Part shown: positions 35,401 to 46,170 of the stretch, piece after piece
Numbering within the stretch: the stretch's first letter is position 1
Layout of the letters: every line of letters starts with the position of its first letter
Source: Chionis minor
Lineage: Eukaryota; Chordata; Aves; Charadriiformes; Chionididae
Reading direction: 5' to 3'
Length of the DNA stretch: 64,000 nucleotides
NCBI GenBank assembly: GCA_013398295.1
Contig: VZSF01007805.1
Location: 62,001 to 126,000 of the forward strand
Program-made: the position numbers and the translations under genes
The notes under the pieces: generated by a model
The model's database searches: none
Told to the model about the DNA's origin: nothing
The model's input: the letters and a program-made list of their open reading frames with translations, nothing else

Positions 35401-38400
35401 TTTGTTTCTAACATGCTCCTCATAACTGATGCAGATATAATTACTTCTTCCAACATATATTATCACACTGGAGGTTGATGTCTGATCTAATGAAGGGGGA
35501 TAGTAAAGTTACTTTGTATTATCTGATCGAGAATGAGAATGCTTATATTTTTGCCAGGCACTTTTTTGAACAAGCTCATTTCTGACATATTTTGATTGTT
35601 TTCCTCTCTTATAAGCAATAATGATCAACCAAATGACAACTTGCCCAAAATGACATGCATTATAAAAAAACCACCTGAACGCTAGCGCTTAAAGTAAATG
35701 GTTAATTTCATTTTGAGAAAACGCCGCCTGCAGGGAACTGGACCTTCCTCTTACTCTCTGTTGTTCTGAGACAGCAAGGTTATCTAGCTACTCCACTGGA
35801 CAGATCCCCCATTTAACTTACTTCAGACTGAAGTACATTTCAATAATCAGACCGTGGACATCTCTAAGTAGGTTTATAATACAAAAGCTAATAGAAGGAG
35901 CTCTACTAAAGATACAGTTAGAAGAAAATGCCAGAAAACAACCCTAGGTCTAATTATGCTCTGAAGAAGTTTTATTTATAGTTTTGTTTTGTGCCTTGAA
36001 ATTTGGTAGCACATCTTGGAACTATATTCAGACTACTTTAAATTTTAATTTATTCAGTCAAAAGCCAGGCCAGTGCTGCTTATTGTGTGGATTATATTCA
36101 TGCTTTCTGAAGAAGTTGCTAGCAATGAGTTTTTAATTATTGTTTTTATCCATGCAGTGAGTTGTTTTGCATATTGCCTTCTGACCACTGCCCAACTGGA
36201 AAATAATTTCAAGTTTTGTAGGGTTTTGGTAGCAAAGACTAAGAATTTTGTAAGGTGCATGCACGTCTAATACATTTACATAGCTCTTACCATGATGGTA
36301 GAATATTTACTGGAAACACAGTATGCATTTCTTATTTCCTGAGAAAGAAAATGATTCGTAGGATTTTGTCCTGTAGCACTGATGGTCTGGCCCAGTGGTG
36401 GCCTTCAGCATCATACACGAACAGAAGATCTATGGCACAGAAGGATATTTAGGTAGGATATGGCAGACTCCGGAATTCTCCACAGTAGAGCTACACTTCT
36501 GGGGTGTAGGACAGCTAGTATAAATAAACACCTGGCCTGCTTTGGCTGCAGTTCTAGCTAGTCCAGCAGAGAAAATGAGAAGCAAGTTTCTTTAGTGCTT
36601 TCTTCAGCTTTAATGAGAGGTTCATTTGCCATATGGCTAGGCTTGGGAAGAGAGGTCAGGCATGTGCTTCATCCAGGTATATCAGAAGGAAGCTTTTCTG
36701 TGTTGTAGCCATATAAACAAGAATGTTTTGCTGCTTCCAAAATGCTATACTTTTTTATTGCAGAATATAGTCATGTGAGATTATAAATTCAGCTGCCAGC
36801 TCTTTGTTGATACAATGTTTGAAATATTCTTGTCCATAATAAGGACATTTGTTTTGTCTTCATTAAGCTCCCTGCCATTTTTTGCCATCAGCTAATGTAA
36901 AGTCTGCTATGTATGGGATTTCTGTAAACAAAACAGTGCTTAGTTTTAAGAACTCTCAATAAACAACCATTAGGCTCTTTAACAAGATGTTTTAAACTTC
37001 AGAAAAGTTTGATTTTTACATTTCCCAGACGCCTGCTTTCATCGTTACTCTTAAAGTTCTGCTTTAACGTCTCTGTTGTGCTTTTGGGCTTTTTGATCAT
37101 TCATAATTTTAACTTTTTGGGTGAGAATGAAATAGTAATAATTTATTATTTTCTGTAACTGTTCATTGTATGTGTGTAGACATAATTTTGTTTTGCTATA
37201 TATCAGACTGGCTATATTCCCTTATTTTACCGCAGTGCAAATTCAAGTTCCTGCCTGAATTTCCTTCCTAGTCTCCCAGTTTTTTTCACAGGCAAAACTC
37301 TCATCATCATTGGAAACTGATTGACCCAAGGGCCTAAAAACTTTTTTTGCCTATAAAAAAGATAGCAGAAGAATGCAGCACAGTTAATGTGGTGATTTGT
37401 CTTTGCGATTCATTTCAATACCTTTCTTATCTGTGGTAGCACTGTAGAGCTTGTGTTAATGTAGTACATTTAAACATCAGCAGATGGGGCCCTTGTTTCC
37501 TTTGAAGAATGGTTTGTCTTTGAATTTTATTTTTTTAATGTCTGTGGCAAGAATGAATTTTTCTTGTTGTAACACATTAAATTAATGTAGTCTTTGTAGC
37601 AGATAGGGATCTAAACGGAGATCAGAATGCCTGAACTTCAGTGGGAAGTGAGTCTTTTCCAAATCTAACTGGAGATCTAATTTTCATGGTTGGCCTGTAT
37701 TTCTGCAACTGACTGAACAAAAACCTCTATTTTGAACACCTCAGAAATTTTCTAGGGTTTGTAAACCAGCTATCTGCTTTGTGGTTGAATCCGTCTTTCT
37801 ACTGTATTTCATAAATCTTTCTATAGGTGAAAGACTAAAGCAAATTTCTGTGTCTTCTCCAGAACAGGCAGCACTTTTCAAAGTTATTTACAAAATGCCG
37901 TTTCTCTTCTCCCAAGGTGAAAGAACATAAAGGCTGTATAAAAGTGACAAAAAAGGCATTGCAGAAGCAAAGCAGAAATCAGTATAGAGACTAATGTTTT
38001 CTTTTAACTGTTATATCTAGGGGAGAAGCATAGGAACATGTGGCTAAGGGTAGCATATGTCTTTACTCAATTTCCTTGCTTTTTGAAGGACTTGAGTTAT
38101 AAGTGGAATGGGCTGAATATATGAATATGGTGGTTTTGTTTCTAAGCTTGAGTGTCCCCTTAACTGATTCTGTTAGACCTAAAATACATGCATTTTATTT
38201 GTAAGTAAAAAATTGTATGGAAAGCAAAGCAATATACTCTGATGCCTTAACCAATCTTATGAACATATTACAAATATATACTTGTATTTTGCAAATGGGT
38301 GTCTCATAGTTTGGAATGACTTTTTCAGAGCTGTTAATCTGTCTGATCTAAATAAGAAGCTTATTTGAATGTGGCTATAAAGGGGGTTTTTAACATAAGT

Positions 38401-39324
38401 ATCATAGAGGGCAAATCTTTCCTATTATTAACTTGAAACACCAAAATTGCTCCTTCTGTGCCATTCTAATCTGTCACATCAAAATGACTGCTGCTTGCTT
38501 ATGCCAGCTTCTTCATGTGGTACAAATGTGCACTAACTTCTTGACTGCAGGTTTGTTATTTTGGGGAAAAAAGCAGAATAACTAATACATTAAAAAATCC
38601 AGCATGTCAAGAAAACAAACAATGTTTGAAAGAGGAGCACACAGTTTGCATTTGTTGGATTTTGTAGCACTACCCAAGGGTTGATACTAAGGGTTAAAGT
38701 CCTGCTATTTTAGCAAGCAAAAATTACATCACATAGAGACAATTATTAGATAAAGCACATCAATTTGGTACATCATTTATTGTTGCTTATACATAAAAAA
38801 TGACATTGGTGCAGCCATGATTTACACTTGTTTTTTTTACTTTTACATATGAGACTTGTTACTAACATTAAGCGCATTTTCCATGTCTAATGGTGCAGGC
38901 CGTGCAAGGCCTGTCAAAAATTATTAATATTTTAATTCTGTATTTTAACTCAATTTTTCTGGAGGTATGATTTGTTTTCCAGAATTCAATAGGGAGCAAA
39001 CTTCAGGAACATTTTATTGGTTCCTCATTTAGCTGATTTGGGTGCATAGCTCATAAACAGTATGTCCCATTGAAAGATCACCTAAGCATACCATTCTGCT
39101 TGAATTAAAATTATTTTATCAGCATCATATGGTATAATCTGAGCATCTCAATGCCTCCCTGTATTTTATTACTGATTTTCCCCTATATTTTCCTACATAT
39201 TTGTCTGGATTAGGCCAAACTGTTCTGTTCTTTACACAGATAAAATATAGGGACAAATAACCTGATTAAATCATTGAAGTTGTACTGGATTTTTTACTTC
39301 CCATCAAAATTTTGTTCCTTGCAG
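35401..39324. other. Non-coding stretch, no gene supported
   Basis: About 3.9 kb of AT-rich unique DNA. Frames are short (at most 68 codons) and antisense-overlapping. No repeats beyond homopolymers, and no convincing exon pairs. This is the upstream flank of the exon-like segments at 39325. Confidence 0.7.
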
Positions 39325-39429
39325 ATATTGTACATGGCAGTGCTTTAACTCAAGAGGGAAAAATTGACTTGCACACCACATTGACTCTATTGGCATTTTC
39401 TTCCAAAATGGCAGTGGATTATTTTTCAG
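39325..39429 (+). other. Strong candidate internal exon (105 bases, phase 1-1)
   Basis: The acceptor is TTTTGTTCCTTGCAG with a clear pyrimidine tract. The donor is TTTTCAG followed by GTAAGTAAG, close to a perfect U1 match. The segment is 105 bases, a multiple of three. One frame is fully open: two bases complete a codon, 34 codons run from Ile-Val-His-Gly-Ser to Val-Asp-Tyr-Phe-Ser, and one base is carried over. The other two frames contain stops. The carried-over base joins in frame to the acceptors at 39726 and 51742. No protein family is recognised, so a lncRNA exon is as likely as a coding one. An open frame of this size is not rare by itself; the splice-site pair is the main evidence. 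Confidence 0.4.
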
Positions 39430-39725
39430 GTAAGTAAGAAATGACAATTTTATTCGGGCAACAAAACACTCAGGAAAATAGTTTTCTATACAGTCCATTT
39501 TTCTTTCTATACATATGAAAATGAATTTTTTTTAAGGTGTGCATACAGTATATAAAGAAAGAGAAAATGTTTAGATTAACTATGAACTATTTCTTACATA
39601 GTGTATTAAATAAGTAGTGTAAAGAGAGACAAAGATCCAACAGTACAGTTGTCTAATTAAAATGATTATTATAGTGATTTATTGATCTTTTTACTCAACA
39701 CACTAATTTTTGTATCTCTTTTTAG
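39430..39725 (+). other. Putative 296-base intron between two exon-like segments
   Basis: Begins GTAAGTAAG and ends with the long pyrimidine-rich acceptor TTTTTGTATCTCTTTTTAG. The length is normal for a short avian intron. Nothing else is seen in it. Confidence 0.35.
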
Positions 39726-40260
39726 CTGTGTATTCATCATGCAAACGATCAAGTGGAATTTTACTTCCTGTTGCTCAAGGGGGAAAGAAAAGAGGTTTAA
39801 ACCTTTGAGTAGGAGGAATGGAGAGAAAGAAACTTAACTAAAAGGGAGGTTACTTTCTTTAGAAGTAGGGAGCTCTGCTTTAGTTTGAAACTGAGATTCT
39901 GCAGCTGTTTAGAGCAGCTTATATCTTTGGAAATGCTAATCGTCATGATTTAAGTGTCATTGGAAACTGTTCTGTACATTGTTAAGTATACAAGAATGAG
40001 GAAGGAAGGGAAAAAAAGGGGTTTGAAGAACAAAGTCCTTTTGGAGACAAATATCCTAGTTGCAGTAGCTTTATCAGGGAATTTCTACACATATAAGTAG
40101 TAATCATTACTAAGCATCCATGAGACTATTTATCTAATTGTACCTAGCGGATTTTCTAAGTCTAGAGTTTATCTTGCAGTTTGGGGCTCTTTTTTTTTTT
40201 TTCCTGTTAGAAATGATTAAAATCAAAATGTGAAATAAAACATGAATTGTGTAGGTTAAT
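39726..40260 (+). other. Candidate terminal exon with AATAAA signal
   Basis: Follows a strong acceptor at 39725. In the phase supplied by the 39325 segment the joining codon is Ala (G plus CT). The frame then runs 26 codons, from Val-Tyr-Ser-Ser-Cys-Lys to Arg-Gly-Leu-Asn-Leu, to TGA at 39806-39808. No internal donor is convincing. AATAAA occurs at 40234-40239, followed within about 15 bases by a GT-rich TTGTGTAGGTT, as expected of a cleavage and polyadenylation site. The predicted C-terminal tail is basic (GGKKRG). No homologue is recognised. All three frames are open for 24 or more codons here, so coding status is uncertain. Confidence 0.35.
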
Positions 40261-40929
40261 CTTAAGGCTTTCTCTGTAGCTCTTTTTAAGAAAAGTTCTT
40301 TATTGGTTTTTTCTAATGGATGTTGATTTGGGGTTCTGTCTTATAAGTCCTGCACAGAATACACTTAATAAAAGCAATACATAGATTAGTTTTTTTTTTT
40401 TCCTAATTTGCTGAGCAGGTCTGCATGTGGTGGAGGTGTTCCTGTGTGCTATTTTTCTCACTAAAACTTTGTAAAAACACTTGCCGCAAAGCCTAACAGT
40501 GAATAGCTGTCTGACGTAACTCAGTATGGGGTAAATTTTGGAGCCAAATGGAGATGTTCCATTCTTTGCATTTCTGAGGGTGTGGCTCTATGAAAAGGGT
40601 GGAGGCTTTAGGTGAGAAGGGCTTTTGTGGGATTTCCTAACGGAGAGCACTATACATTGCTGTTGCAAGAAAATCCCAAACACAGTGGGTTAAGAAGGGA
40701 ACTTCCTCCAGATAGAGTTCACACCTCTCTGCATCTCTGCACCTTTAATGAAGGAAGGCTGAGTGTATTCGGTATGTCCTTTTTATTCCCTGCAAATCCC
40801 GTTTACCTTAAAAGTGTATAGAAGGGACAAATATAAGAAAATACATATATTTATTTACCTTTAGGACCGTATCCACAGAGCTGGTTTTGCTTACAACTCT
40901 GCTCTGCTGAGCTTGGATGTTTCCCCAGA
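40261..40929. other. Non-coding stretch between exon candidate and palindrome
   Basis: T-rich runs, a second AATAAA-like site near 40366 and short chance frames only. If the palindrome at 40930 is an LTR end on the minus strand, part of this stretch would be the LTR body. I could not find its other end. Confidence 0.5.
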
Positions 40930-40959
40930 TGTCATGGTTTGACCCCTCAAACCAGGACA
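40930..40959 (-). mobile_element. Palindromic LTR-end-like sequence
   Basis: TGTCATGGTTTGA and TCAAACCAGGACA are complementary at 12 of 13 positions around CCCC. Read on the minus strand it starts TGTCCTGGTTTGAGG and shares the 14-mer GTCCTGGTTTGAGG with the probable LTR at 406-419. Retroviral LTRs start with TG and end with CA, and this start-like hairpin fits. The rest of the LTR was not delimited, so it may be a short remnant. Confidence 0.35.
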
Positions 40960-43900
40960 CCAGATCAGGAGCTCTAGCAAAGCCAGTGCCAGAGCCGACA
41001 TCTTCATTGTGTGTCACTGGATCTAACACAATGTGGCAGGCTGAATTCCAGCACACCAACAGCCTGCTCTTACAGCTGGATTTTAGGTAGCACTTAGCTG
41101 TGCTCCTGAGGAGCTCGGCTGATTCCCAAGGCAATCTGTTCAAGACCGCAGAAAGTTTGACGTTATTAATTGTAACTTTGGATTGTCTGGCTTAAAACTT
41201 CATGTTTTAAAACTTTATGTTTCTTAACTTGGTTTTCACGATGGTCTTCTAAATGAATAATGTTTGATGTTTCACAATAGTTTAAATTAATAGATAACCA
41301 TTTACACCGTTAACACTATCATAATGAATATTTTTGCTTGGGATTACAAACAGCTGCTGGAAATACAGTTCATCTATCATTTATAATCTTTTATTAAGTT
41401 TGCACCTGGCAATGCAGATATAGTTAAAAGTCTGTTAATTATGAGACCTGTGTTTGGGAGGCCTGTAAGTTTAATTTCTAATCTTATCAGGCTAGAACTT
41501 TGTATGCAATTTTTTCACTAGGTTGGACTTTTTTCTACTTGAGTGGGTCAACATTTAACTTCTTCCCTTCTCAATAAATCAGTAATTACTCAAGAATTAC
41601 ACGAAAATGCCAAGTAAGAAAGGGCTGGGGATTTTTTTTCCTTTCTATCCCTTTCTTTCTGAAGCTGTCTTTGCCTGGAATGGGAGAAAAAATAACAGAG
41701 CAGAGATGAAAAATAGTTCATAATAAATGATTTAACATCTATAACTTTTTTCATTTGTGAATTGTCTGTGAGCTGCTTTTGATTCTCTCAAATGAATTTG
41801 CTATTCAAAATTATTCACCAAATACTTTATCTGAATAATTTTTGGTCTGGAGATTGTTGGCAAGCAGATTGTTGCATGTATTTGAATTTCTAATTTCAGA
41901 TATCACTCTGTATATGTTGATTAGATGTAGTAACATTTACGTTCCCTGTTTGTAAGAGAAGGTACTAGAACTCTTAAAATGAAATTTCCAAGCTGAATCC
42001 TGGTGTTTGCAAGTTCAGAATTATCAGTGAGTACCTAGTTTCCGAATGGATGGGCTTGTGACTGCTCCTTGAGCGTAAACTCACTTGACAAATCTAAGTC
42101 TGTCGCCTCTCTCAGAAGCAGTTCTCACAACAAACCACCACAAATTCACACAGAAAAGAAAAAAAAAAAAGCAGAAATGTGCATATTTTTTAAAAAGCAT
42201 TACCTGAGCTTTACCTTATGTTATGTATGTTTTTCATTTTAAAGATCCAGTAGAGGGTACAGATTGCTTTTCTCAGGGAGCTGCCATTGTCAAGGAGGAT
42301 CATGCTGGCGGCTGGTGAGAGGGTTGCAACAGCATACAGGAGCTGGGGGAATGGGACTTGAAAGGGAAAGCAGAATATTTCATAGTAACAGAATAAATAA
42401 ACCTGTCAATTTAAGGGCCACATTAAACTGTCCAGTATTGCATTATTTGAGGCTGACAAATCTAATGAAGAGTATAGGGAGGATGGATGGGCAGAGAGAA
42501 AGATGATTCAATGGATTGTTTTTACGTAGCAGTTTCATACAAAGTATCTCTAACCAGTTTACCAATAATGAGATATTACTGTATGGAACTCAATACAATA
42601 GCTTTTACATTTGTCACACAGGAAGACAAGACAATATCTTGAAGAAAGAGAGGTGGAGAAAATGATGAGTATTAGAGAAATAGTACAAGTTCTCTTGTAG
42701 GCAGAGAAACAGCAAAGTGAAGAAGAATGGCTAAGAATGAGAGGGATAATGCTCACAGTGGAACTAGAGCTGCCCTGCTGGATCATCTAGTGGGACATCT
42801 GAAATACAACACAGAAGTGCTTACTATCTTAAAGAAGATGTTGGCTAGCTTTCAATAGGAGTTAGTTACCTGGCATTTGCTTAATTTTGTGACATTGAAA
42901 GTTCTTGTTATACTGTTTTTTGGTAATGTTTCATTGGGTTTTTGCTACCACAAATACTTTATCTGTCTTTGTTGGCAGCGTATTTCGTACCCAATAACTG
43001 GATTAAATACAGGCAAATTCTAAAGAGAAAGTTCAGGCTTGATTTAAACATGCATAGTTATTTCTTAAGGAGGACTGAAGTTTTTAACTAGATGGGTTAA
43101 TACATTCCTGTGAAAGAATAACTGGTAGTTGTTCCGTGTCATACTGATCTGGTAGAAAAGAGATGCAGTGGCCTTAGGAAGCAGGTGTTGTAGTCAAATG
43201 GATTCCCAGAATAAGTCCAGAAGAAAAATTGTCATGGAAAACGTGTTTTATTTTGCTTTAGTAAGAAACTTGACAGTGATTGTTGTTGTCGCGCTTCTGA
43301 ATGGAGAGGAGTCTGTAACCCTTTGGACAATGGGGCAATATTTAGAGTGTCAGAGCAAAATTGTAGAACATGCTACTGTATTAAGTAAACTGTTGAGTAA
43401 TACATAATTATTCTTGAAAACATGATTAATAGAAGGAGTAATTTTGGCAGTTTTTAGTGGGAGTAACCAGGAGACCTCAAAGAGAATTATGGAGAACGAA
43501 CTTGAAAGGGAATTTTGGAGAGGGAAGGAAATTTTAAGGCTCAGGGCTGATTTCAAGAGTTTTAATCTCATCAGTAGGGTAAAGATTAACTGTGGCATGG
43601 CTTTACATACCCGTGCAACTCACTGAAGACGAAAGGAAATGTGCTGACATAAGTAAGCAGAATTTAGATCCATCTTACAGTAAGGTGGCCAGCATAGTAG
43701 ATGATCCCACTAAAATCCAGTGCAGTACTGAAGCTTGCACTTTTTCAGTCTTTTCCTAGCTGGACTCATTGTTCCACTAGAGACTGAGTTTCACAATTTT
43801 TATGCTTTTTTACAAAGTGCACTTTCACGATAAGCCTCTTTTCTTCAGTACCATGTATGCTTGAAGCTTTTGTGATTTTCCTGAACACTTTTATGAGTCT

Positions 43901-44022
43901 TTTATATGTACCTCTAGTTACAGACTGATTGCTGAATGTTTTGGGTGAATATTTGCAATTTGGATTAATAGCTGAAGGTGCACCAAATGGTGGCATTCAG
44001 AGGTATTTGACCAAGAATGATT
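40960..44022. other. Non-coding stretch, no gene supported
   Basis: AT-rich DNA with no recognised gene or repeat. The plus-strand frame of 79 codons at 43168-43407 and the minus-strand frame of 111 codons at 40808-41143 (which runs across the palindrome) have no family features. Confidence 0.65.
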
Positions 44023-44180
44023 GACAGTGTCTGTAACTACTTATTATGTCAAGGCTTCAGCACACCGATTGATGGGAAATGATGTATAATAAATTAGAAT
44101 GATCACACATCATTTCCCATCGATTGAAATGCCAAATCCTTTGATGGAGTAATGAGTTATGGCCAATACTACTCACTGTC
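44023..44180. repeat. Large imperfect palindrome with near-perfect 20-bp core
   Basis: The core arms 44066-44085 and 44107-44126 match at 18 of 20 positions. Both differences would be G-U wobbles in RNA, so a transcript would form an uninterrupted 20-bp stem with a 21-base loop. Outside the core, 44049-44065 pairs imperfectly with 44127-44145. Further out, GACAGTG at 44023 mirrors CACTGTC at 44174-44180, with TAACT mirrored by AGTTA between. The overall shape fits either a decayed palindromic MITE or a precursor-microRNA-like hairpin. It matches no known family from memory. Confidence 0.75.
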
Positions 44181-46150
44181 TTAGTGGGAGATTGATTGCA
44201 TATCCCTTCATCAATGTGATCAAACAACTAAGGAATCCAAAGTACACATGTAGCATGCAAGTTCTACTGCATTTTCAGTATAAAGTGAGAGCCATGCTAT
44301 AAAGTCAGCGTTGCTTCTGTGGTATTAGTAGTGCTACCTGGCTATATGGGAAACATGAGTAAACATGAAAATGTGGCCAAATTCATTCACTACAGACACT
44401 TTAAAGAAAAATAAGCTGATTCCCTCTCAGTTTCACATACCAACATACAAACAGAAGACTAGGGATGAGATCGAACTTACAAAAATAAGTTAAACAATAA
44501 ATTTTAAGTAAGAAAATCCTAACTAATGAAAACTCAGTTCTTGCATTAAATTTTCTGAATTGCATGTCCTTACAGAAACTAAACTTAATTTTCTCTGATT
44601 TGGGAAAGAGTAGGTAGAAGTATATCTCCAGGAAAGTACATGGCCCTAAATTAGTAAAAGGAAAGTTTCTATCAGTCTACTGAGAAAATAAATTGCTTTA
44701 GAATTTTGTATTTTTCTTCCCTTTGAGAAGGTTCTTCATCTCTGTCTCCATGTCCATGTCCATCTGTATATTGTAAAATTAATGATTTGTACGAGCTAGT
44801 CCCTCTATCTTTCTATTTCGGGAAAGATACTTAAGTGCAAATGCATGTGTAGACACACATATTGAACAGTATTTAAAAGACTGCAGTGTAGCATCTTGTG
44901 CCTGTTCCAGTGTATTATTGCTTATATACTCAATGTTTCAGACATTCAGTTTTACTTCATGTATAGTGATGCTCTCCATCAGCAAAAAAAAACCCAACAG
45001 AAAACATTGGCTAACATACAAGATAATGTAGCTGAAGAAAATAAGATCTAGAACAAAAGAAGAAAAAGAAGAGCTTTTTCTTGAGCTCATGGATTGAACA
45101 CAGATGCCATTCATTTTTCTTCACTGTTCATTTCAACTGTTGACAAGTGGAAGTAGTCTTTTTGTGGTGAAGATTTCTGAAGTAGAAATTAGATAAATTC
45201 TCTTAGGGAAGGAATTGCAATAATTTTCTTTATTTAAGTGTTATTTTATATGTGTGTAAAAGCTGTTTTTTGATGTGCAACTGTTCCATGTTGTCTGTGA
45301 GAGAATGTGATGATGAGGAAATGTGGACTGGTTTTGTGCTAAAGAGAGTTTAAAATGTTTTGTAAATTATTTTTCATGAGAGAGAACTATATTGAAATTA
45401 GTATGTCTGGATTACAGTTGCACAATAAGGACTGGTCAAGAGAACAATGACAGCAGTATGAGATCAATAGATGGAAGCTAACTTTAAACCAGGTACTGTT
45501 GCTGTCTCGCCATAGTAGCATGAGGCTTAATGTAGGCCAATTAACCCTACCTGTCATGAAGATTCTGCAGGAGGCAGTCACTTTCAAAGTGCTAGAGCAA
45601 GACAGCTACTGAGATTGGAGTTAGCTAATTTAAGCTCTCATGAGCATCTACACAGCACTACAATCACTTGTACTTTTCCAGACTGTGTAACCTGCAATGT
45701 GAAAGCGGTGTGGTCATGCTGCAGTACCAAGGCCGCAGGCAAGTATTCGTAAAGTAGGGAATGTTGCAACATAAGTTGCTTGTGATACTTAAGTTTTATA
45801 TGTATTCACTACAGCAGAGCCTTTAATTACATGATCACCTCCTATGTTTTTCTGCTGACTTCTATGTCATTCAATGCATCGCGTGGTTGGCAATCATAGA
45901 CAGCAGCAACTTTTTAATATCTTCTTAATGGAAAAAGAGAAGCGCAATTCTACAGTTACATGGACCTCAAACACAACTACCCTGGGCCTTGACAAGAATT
46001 TGGAACCTGAACTTTTGTTCTTGAAAGTGATGAGCTTTAGGACTAAACGAATATGCATTTAGAAAAGCCTGCTTTCCTGGCATGATTTGCTTAAACTATG
46101 TGCTAGGTCAGATGAGTACTGGAAGGTGGTCCAAGGCATCTTCCTCTCAC

Positions 46151-46170
46151 TTCCTCCCTCCCTCCCTCNC
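46151..46170. repeat. (CCCT)n tetranucleotide repeat with one ambiguous base
   Basis: TTCCTCCCTCCCTCCCTCNC. The single N at 46169 lies at the end of the repeat and is likely a length or base ambiguity from assembly. Confidence 0.95.

Noticed and set aside
35777..35789. GGTTATCTAGCT resembling part of microRNA-9
   Set aside because: Only a 12-base similarity, without a hairpin partner.
39932..39943. 12-base match AATGCTAATCGT resembling the microRNA-155 seed region
   Set aside because: The match breaks after 12 bases and there is no complementary arm to form the precursor hairpin.
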